The notes under the pieces: model-generated
What the model was told of the DNA's origin: nothing
The model's database searches: none
The model's input: the letters and a program-made list of their open reading frames with translations, nothing else
Made by a program: the position numbers and the translations under genes
Assembly: GCA_030765045.1 (NCBI GenBank)
Contig: CM060962.1
Location: forward strand, 143,828,525 to 143,892,524
DNA from: Tenodera sinensis
Lineage: Eukaryota; Arthropoda; Insecta; Mantodea; Mantidae
DNA: 64,000 bases
Direction of reading: 5' to 3'
Shown: piece by piece, positions 58,161-64,000 of the stretch
Layout of the letters: every line of letters begins with the position of its first letter
How positions within the stretch are numbered: position 1 is the first letter of the stretch

Positions 58161-58523
58161 TTAGAATATTTCCAATTTCCGCAGGTATTTGTTCCCAAGC
58201 TTATCCCAGGCATTGTTATTACTGTATAATTTGTGGCATTTATCGAACAAAAATGTATATCTATTGTTGAACCAAAGTGATAAGTTTTCCTCATCTATTG
58301 CTGCAGATATATCAAGCGCAATGAATGATTTACTGCTACTGAATACAAATGTCACAGCATTAGAGATGACCTTGATTAGCACGAAGACTCCCGACAGAGA
58401 CACGATTGATACTGATCGTGAAACCACACCCGCGGAAGAAGCTGAAGTATTCTCTGCGAGCGGAAGCCAGTGGAAACCTGAAATTCTACGCGTCGCGCCG
58501 CGCTTAGGTGAGAGCCGTTCCAT
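58161..58523 (-). pseudogene. Harbinger second protein, MADF-like (remnant)
   Basis: A 120-codon minus frame near the right terminal repeat. Residues about 70-115 read AIDEENLSLWFNNRYTFLFD, then KCHKLYSNNNAWDKLGN. This is the shape of a MADF/Myb-SANT-like DNA-binding domain (acidic start, RxxLYD, Y.N...AWxxLG) carried by the accessory protein of insect Harbinger elements, which helps bring the nuclease to the element ends. The N-terminal 60 residues are Ser/Val-rich with no recognised domain, and the proper start is uncertain. A same-length plus frame overlaps it and is the shadow. The frame ends soon after the domain. Confidence 0.55.
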
Positions 58524-58732
58524 TTATTAACATGGAAAAGATATTTTTCGGCGCGCCGCGCTTCGCTTCTGCGCGTACAAGTGTGAGCCTGTCTTTAGAG
58601 TACAAGCAACAGTAACCAACTTGTGAAATTCTACGTGCCTGCAGCGCACGGATGAAGTTGATGACGTATGAGGTGTTTCTTACTTCGCTTGCACAGCGGT
58701 AACGGTATCGCGCAATAAAAAATATCTTACCA

Positions 58733-59230
58733 GTGCATTTTGAAAGGTATATCCTCCATTTGGATATGAAATATGAGAATATGAAATTAGGACACATAGT
58801 TCCAATATACAAAAAAGAATACAGGAAAAACAGGAATAACTACCGAGGAATATGTATTACGAACTCACTTATGAAAATGTTTGGGAAAATAATAACAAAT
58901 AAATTGGAAGATACGTTTATACCTCGAGAAGAACTGTGTGGATTTACCTCAGGGAGGTATTGTATAAACCACATCTTCACCGTGGGACAACTCTTGGAGA
59001 AATACAATGAAAAAGGAGTAAATATTGCATGGGTTTTCATACCCATTGAAAAAACCTACCTAGGAAAATGCTCTGGAAGGCACTGAACATGGCCAACATA
59101 GATAATTCTTTAATTCGAACAATACAAGAAATCTACAGCAATAATATTTGCCGCATAAAAATAGGGAGAAGTGTATCACAAAAATTTGGAACAAGCAAAG
59201 GATTATTCCAAGGATGTGGCTTGTCGCCAA
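58733..59230 (+). pseudogene. LINE reverse transcriptase fragment
   Basis: Plus strand. LGHIVPIYKKEYRKNRNNYR, GICITNSLMKMFGKIITNKL, REELCGFTSGRYCINHIFTV, LLEKYNEKGVNIAWVFIPIE (block A, the catalytic Asp of VFIDLEKAYD replaced by Pro/Ile-Glu), then after a frameshift near 59055 MLWKALNMANIDNSLIRTIQ, CRIKIGRSVSQKFGTSKGLF and QGCGLSPI (block B). Typical of the insect endonuclease/reverse-transcriptase LINEs seen at 48165 as a 3' half. The ORF is truncated at a TTC microsatellite just before the YxDD box. Confidence 0.8.
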
Positions 59231-59249
59231 TTATTGTTGTTGGTGTTGA

Positions 59250-59398
59250 TGGTCTTCTTCTTCTTCTTCTTCTTCTTCTTCTTCTTCTTCTTCTTCTTCT
59301 TCTTCTTCTTCTTCTTCTCCTTCTTCCTGTTCCTGTTGTTGTTATTGTTATTATTATTAATAAATAAATAATAATAACAACAACAAAAATAATAAAAG
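59250..59398. repeat. TTC microsatellite and TTG/TTA palindrome
   Basis: About 22 TTC units (59254-59326), then a quasi-palindrome: TTGTTGTTATTGTTATTATT paired with AATAATAACAACAACAA around ATAAATA (about 59335-59387). Confidence 0.9.
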
Positions 59399-59479
59399 GC
59401 TGGTCGTTGTGTTCTAATACCACGTATATTCATTTGTAGGATAGCGATATTTATATATGTATGGGATAGGTACTCTAAG

Positions 59480-60870
59480 GTAACTCTCCATTACCTAGGA
59501 GTAGGCGGTGGTAAATTCAACTTAGCGCTTTTTTATGGGTAGGGCTTGCATCTTTCCCTGAAGCTTTATCCTGCCTCTTTTTCCTTGGGGTTCTCCCAGT
59601 GTGGGCAGGATTGCTTGTATCTCCTCTACCGAGGAGGTGCGTGTCCCCATAGCGAATTTCGGTTCGATAACCTCAACCGATTGCTACGGGAGACCTGCGA
59701 AAATGAAAGTCGCCGGTCTGAGTCCACCCCGGAAGATTCCTCAGAAGAGGACCTTCGAGGAGATGTTCGTGGACTCATATATCCCTTCGAAGTACTGGGA
59801 TCACACTATCTTCTTTGAGGAAGTCGTTTTTCGTGTGTTTTTGAACTTTATCGGTAAGGCATCATATATTACGGGCTTGCTAGTCTTTTGTGTTGAGTAT
59901 GACGTTTCCGTTGGTGATCTAACAATGGTATTTTTTTTTAACCTGTGGATTTTTAGACGTTAATGCAGATGTGCGCCTTGATGTTGAGGGCTTTGGAATA
60001 GAGCTACGAGCTACAAGAGTATTTTCAGAAATTGTTACCCAATTAAATCTCTCGCCTCGGTGCCGTTTAGGTGCAACTGAGCTATAGATAACGGACCTTG
60101 GAACAGAGGGTTGGCGTATAAGCAAAAGTTTCAGGCCTTCTGGGAAGGGCTCTTCTCTTTAACCCGTATCTCTTGGATCGCTCTTTCCACTATAAAACGG
60201 CAGCAATCTCGGGATCTGGATGGAAGTTCACCTTTGCAGTTAACGCATGACGGACCTGCAGTATGCACCATCGTGATATTCGTCTACACAGTTAGGGCGT
60301 GTAGCTAGTCCCTTACAAAACACGCTTGAATGTCCAAAGCGTTGGCACTTGAAACATCTAAGTGAATTAGGCATGAAAGGCCTAACTTCGATGCATTCAT
60401 ACACTGCCTTAATTCTTTGTGAGAGATCTACCCCATCAAAGGTCAGGAATAGGGTACAAGTTGGCTTTAATTCACCACTTACTTTGCGCTGAACCCGGGA
60501 AACGTTAGTATTGCCTTGCTCCTTAGGATGCTATTGAATCTCCTCACTGGTTAAACCGTCCCATGCACGAGTGTTTACGACAATGCGCGAGGAATTCAAC
60601 GTCATATGCATCTCAACACATATCCGATAACTTGTTAACATATTGGCTTTCAGCATTTTAGCTGCCTGGGTGGCTGAATGTGCTTTAACCTGGAGCGTGC
60701 CATTGCAAGATCTGGTGCATGAATTTACTGAGCCAGCAATCTGATCGAGACCCATTTCAATTAAAAATGGGCTTACCGATATACGTTCAAGCTATTACTA
60801 AGCAGTGAGGACCATTGGACTCTATTTTTATTGTGTGTTTTAGAATGCACCATGGCGATGATATCCCCCA
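59480..60870 (-). pseudogene. LINE ORF1 (gag-like, CCHC) remnant
   Basis: Minus strand. From about 60755: MGLDQIAGSVNSCTRSCNGT, LQVKAHSATQAAKMLKANML, ICVEMHMTLNSSRIVVNTRA, TSEEIQ, the typical RNA-binding region of Jockey/R1-type ORF1. After a stop/frameshift near 60531: GELKPTCTLFLTFDGVDLSQ, YECIEVRPFMPNSLRCFKCQ and the zinc knuckle CQRFGHSSVFC (about 60310-60352). Further knuckles are scrambled. The 59540-59830 stretch may be the basic/Ser-rich tail (HTGRTPRKKRQDKASGKDAS). It does not belong to the plus-strand RT at 58733. Confidence 0.75.
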
Positions 60871-61164
60871 CCTTTGCAAATGTCTCCGATGACATGCTCA
60901 CTTCCTGGGCGCCCCCCCCCCCCCCCCACCGTAAGTGAGAGTCCTGGCCTGGACCTCGCTCACCCTTGGGTCACACCTGGAGTGTATGGACAGAGGGACC
61001 CAATCGCCTTCAGGAGTGCATCAGCCCAAGCAATGACCCCTCCCAGGACTGACCTTTATCAGCGGCTACGAACACAGGTCCTACATGATAACCAGGGGCT
61101 GGGAATTACGGGGTTACCCAGTCACCCCTTGCGTCACCCCATCCACCTATCACCTGTGTTCGGG
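60871..61164 (-). repeat. Likely 5' UTR of the LINE with the CCHC ORF1
   Basis: A GC-rich stretch upstream of ORF1 on its own strand, out of character with the local AT-rich background. It contains a C16 run (60915-60930). Insect Jockey-type elements carry a GC-rich internal promoter region here; the assignment is by position only. Confidence 0.4.
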
Positions 61165-61418
61165 GAGGTATAAAATGGGAGGTAAAACACAAATGTGGAC
61201 CAAAGTTGATTAGGCGTTTAGCATATGCCCTCTCACCCCTTAGAGGAACCCAATCGAGAGAGCGGCTCGGGACCACGGGTGCCCCAAACCCATACCGACC
61301 GTAGTAGGCCCCTGGGGGAGGGAATAACCCTGGATAGAGAAAAAAATTACATCTGATAATCAAACCCAGAACCCCTTGCACAGCAGGCAGATGCTCTACC
61401 GACTGAGATATTGGGCCA
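61165..61418 (-). repeat. tRNA-derived SINE, family F
   Basis: Minus strand. GGCCCAATATCTCAGTCGGT then AGAGCATCTGCCTGCTGTGC is a well-kept tRNA 5' half with box A. Box B is in GGTTCTGGGTTTGATTATCA. Body: GTTATTCCCTCCCCCAGGGG, CCTACTACGGTCGGTATGGG, CGATTGGGTTCCTCTAAGGG. Related to 13563-13712. A true tRNA is ruled out by the mismatched acceptor stem. Confidence 0.75.
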
Positions 61419-61954
61419 ACCAATATTGTTCTTTCCACTCCCCTCGTAATGGAAAGGTCCCTTTGGGTTTTCGTTGCTACGAAAGAGCCGTGGCGTACTG
61501 ATGAGGGACGCACCACTGGTTGTTTACGTTTGACGTGTGTTGATTGAAGAGGAGAGGGTTGAAGGAGGGCTACTATAGCTCCTGACGGTGGTATTACGTC
61601 ATATCATCAGTCCATACAGATTTGCCAACCCCTGCACTAAAACATTCAATGAGTGTTTTCGTATGGGTCTCTTTGTGTGAGAGATTCTGTATATATAGAT
61701 ATATATAAATTTTCTGTTGTTCCACAAACTTTCCGTTATTTCAACTTTGTACAATTTTGTATAAAAGGAAATCTAAACAGACAAACAAAAAGTTACTACT
61801 TAAAAGATGAAAAGGTTATCCAAGTACATAATTTGTACCCAGCGCATTTCTTCGTAGCGTTAGTCGTTTTCACAATATTCCATGTCGTAAGTTTGGACCA
61901 TTCCTAAGCGTCACCTAACGATCATGACAAAGTTTGCGACTGCTCGTTTTTGCT

Positions 61955-62011
61955 TTCTATACCACGTACATAATTGGTAGAGAAGGTAGTGCATTCCACC
62001 CAAATATTCGA

Positions 62012-62102
<91 letters not shown>

Positions 62103-62640
62103 TGTCTGTCTGTCTGTAAACAGCATAGCTAAAAAAGAAGTCCGTTAAATGCCAAACTTCGTAGGCATTTACCGGATGGCACATAACATTTTCAAGAAAC
62201 TAGTCCTATCTCAAACTAATTTTTACATGCAAACATTTTCGAAAATTTTGATTTTCTCAAAAAATAGCTCTAGCGATTTTGATTAAAGCATCATAGGTTT
62301 AAAATATTTTCATAAAAAATGAAACGTATAAGTTGATTTTTCTCGGAATAGCCTTTAAACTCCTCTTCATTCTGAATGACTTTTGAATAACTGATAAACG
62401 GAAGAGAAAACTCTTTCTCCATAAAAAAGCAGATCTCGCTAAAGCACACAATTTATTCGTTTTTCTTTGAGTTGACCATTTCCGATATACTAATTTTTAT
62501 TGGTTTGAATTTTAAAATACTTATACTTTTCTCAAAGAGGAAGTCGTTGTTCGTTTTCTTATCTCTTGGCCATGCTAAGAGAACGGAACTTCAAAGCCAT
62601 AACACAACCATCACTTGATATTTGGGTGAGCGATAAACCA
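61955..62640 (-). repeat. Dispersed repeat DR1, copy N
   Basis: Right end GGTAGAGAAGGTAGTGCATT, then a TC/TG/TCTG microsatellite (62014-62117), then AAGAAGTCCGTTAAATGCCA, ATAGCTCTAGCGATTTTGAT, CTCTTCATTCTGAATGAC, AACTGATAAACGGAAGAG, CTAAAGCACACAATTTATTC, TTGACCATTTCCGATATACT and AAGAGAACGGAACTTCAAAG in reverse DR1 order. The left terminus is lost near 62640. Confidence 0.75.
62014..62117. repeat. TC, TG and TCTG microsatellite inside DR1
   Basis: TC x18, TG x26, then TCTG x4. It sits at the same internal DR1 position as the microsatellites of copies B and K. Confidence 0.97.
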
Positions 62641-62644
62641 TTAG

Positions 62645-62950
62645 TATATAAAGTAACGTTTCATTATATTATTTTTTGACCTCTGCATTAAAATTTATAA
62701 CAATGGTTCATACTTCGGGGCCAAATATGTGAATAGTTTAAATATAGAAGTTAGGAATTTCATCCCTTTAACATGGTGATGGTAGGTCACCAGTATTGCA
62801 AATTTACGTCTATATCACTTGGTTGTGCAGTACAAAATGACTGAAACGAGCATGTCAGTGCAAAAACTGAAATTATTGCTTGTAACATAGCTTTCCTAAT
62901 TTTCTGTGCGTCCACACAAGAGTTCACAGAGGTATGAAGTACTGGTATCG
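62645..62950. other. No recognisable feature
   Basis: AT-rich spacer. Confidence 0.3.
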
Positions 62951-62954
62951 CCCC

Positions 62955-63120
62955 TTATACCGAGAGATTTGGTACTGCATTCGGGAGGCCCCGGGTTCGA
63001 TTCCTGTCGGCCGTCCACTCTCATCTTGGGTTTTTCGTAACTTTCCTGGTCGGTAGGCGAATGTTGGGTTGGTTTCTCATGTATCGCGATTTCCTCTTCC
63101 TCCTTCACAAAGAGTATTGC
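62955..63120 (+). repeat. tRNA-derived SINE, family G
   Basis: Box B CCCCGGGTTCGATTCCTGTC (62989-63008) after a GCATTCGGGAGG stem. Body: GGCCGTCCACTCTCATCTTG, CTTTCCTGGTCGGTAGGCGA, TTCCTCTTCCTCC. Only one copy in the window. Confidence 0.55.
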
Positions 63121-64000
63121 CAGCTAACATTAGAGTTGCCTGGTTGGATGGGTCATTCATCGCCCTCTCTGGGAAGCTCGAGTGATGCGATGACTCTTCA
63201 AGCCAGCAGAACATACGTCTGCCTGCGCTTTATTATCTCCTGTGGTTCTTTCACTTCATTCCTTGCTTCTGGGGAGATGGTAGCACCAATAATTCACAAT
63301 GCTCGAGGTGTTCACTTCCCTGGTATATACTATACCAAACGGCCTCTTATACCCCAAAGAGTTTGAGTTTAAACTCAGGGTGAGTTAGAAAATCCTGAAA
63401 TGGCAAACATCAGGTAACTTAACTCCTGGGACCTGTGTTTCACTTGGTACACTCAGTAATCATTAACAAACAATTCACTCAGTCTCCTTAGACCTAGTAT
63501 GTCAGAATGAATGTCACAATCCTCAGCAACAATAATTAAGAACATTTATTCTTTGATGTAACATTAAATTGCAGTTTGTTATACCATTCCACCTCTCGAC
63601 TTGATGCGATTCACCTGTAACGTGAAATTAGCTTAACCAGGCTTGCGAAAACTCCTAATGTAACTCCTAATGCAACAAGTATTAAGTAAGCGAGCTGGAA
63701 ATTTTCCAGCCACTCAACTGTTACAAATGACTGCTATGCAGACGGAAATGTTCTATTTTTTAACTCTCTACATTCCAGTCCTTTGTCACGCTCTAATTGG
63801 CGTGTCATGCATTAAAATCCGCGCAGTAAATCATCCACAATGCGATTAAAAACACAAACAAAGCTAATTACGCAGAAAGATAGAGAACGCATACACAATG
63901 CAAAGTTAAAATTAATACACAACTGTATTTACATGGCAAATTCATTGATTTCGCCTTTCTAAAAGAGAACGTTTATTAAGATGAAAAAAATGGTGTGGTG
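63121..64000. other. No recognisable gene
   Basis: A 101-codon plus frame (63061-63366) begins inside the SINE and is not a gene. The rest to the window edge is AT-rich and featureless. Confidence 0.3.

Noticed and set aside
59133..59433. Poly-Leu, poly-Phe, poly-Arg and poly-Lys frames
   Set aside because: Frames across the TTC tract.
61381..61418. tRNA gene on the minus strand
   Set aside because: Good 5' half and box B, but no closing acceptor stem and a SINE body follows; a tRNA-derived SINE.

Overview
This window is from a large, AT-rich, repeat-packed eukaryotic nuclear genome. Two things point to an arthropod, most likely a hemimetabolous insect of the cockroach/termite kind: the mix of transposable elements (Jockey-type and other non-LTR retrotransposons, hAT, PIF/Harbinger, Tc1/mariner-like elements with insect-style transposases, several tRNA-derived SINE families) and the very long CA/TG, TTA and TTC microsatellites. 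The organism is an inference, not a read-out. I found no complete, intact host gene. Almost every recognisable coding stretch is a broken transposon or a decayed gene copy, and most other open frames are chance frames in AT-rich or microsatellite DNA.

Layout. 1-1.3 kb: a frameshifted copy of an intron-less uncharacterised arthropod protein family (minus strand), running off the left edge. 2.0-3.0 kb: a decayed Jockey-like reverse transcriptase. 3.1-3.5 kb: a SINE. 7.8-8.6 kb: the first copy of a dispersed non-coding repeat, called DR1 here, which recurs at least a dozen times on both strands. 9.2-10.5 kb: a foldback element, a LINE 3'-end-like segment and a MITE. 13.5-14.8 kb: SINE, then a deleted hAT element with a nested SINE. 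15.7-17.5 kb: a 53/45-bp minisatellite that seems to be an internal piece of DR1 amplified in tandem. 17.6-20.9 kb: several DR1 copies in both orientations, some split by SINEs, and a hAT fragment. 22.6-23.7 kb: a 46-bp minisatellite with exactly 24 units. 29.4-31.2 kb: two SINEs and a compound simple-repeat field. 37.2-38.8 kb: a DR1 copy whose internal TG tract has grown to about 0.8 kb.

42-51 kb: a SINE, a hAT C-terminal fragment, a deleted Tc1/IS630-like element with intact ends, two mariner-like transposase remnants and a LINE 3' half. 52.7-61.6 kb: the best-resolved structure, a nest of transposons. A hAT element (52767-61634, perfect 8-bp target duplication) holds a PIF/Harbinger element (54929-58594, TTA duplication, 47-bp inverted ends). 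The Harbinger in turn holds a second hAT (55474-56803, perfect 8-bp duplication) and a SINE, both interrupting the Harbinger nuclease gene. LINE fragments and another SINE fill the rest. 61.9-63.1 kb: another DR1 copy with a microsatellite, then a SINE.

The main biology here is insertion history. DR1 is the most numerous element and the one I cannot name. It appears to seed both microsatellites and a minisatellite from fixed internal positions.
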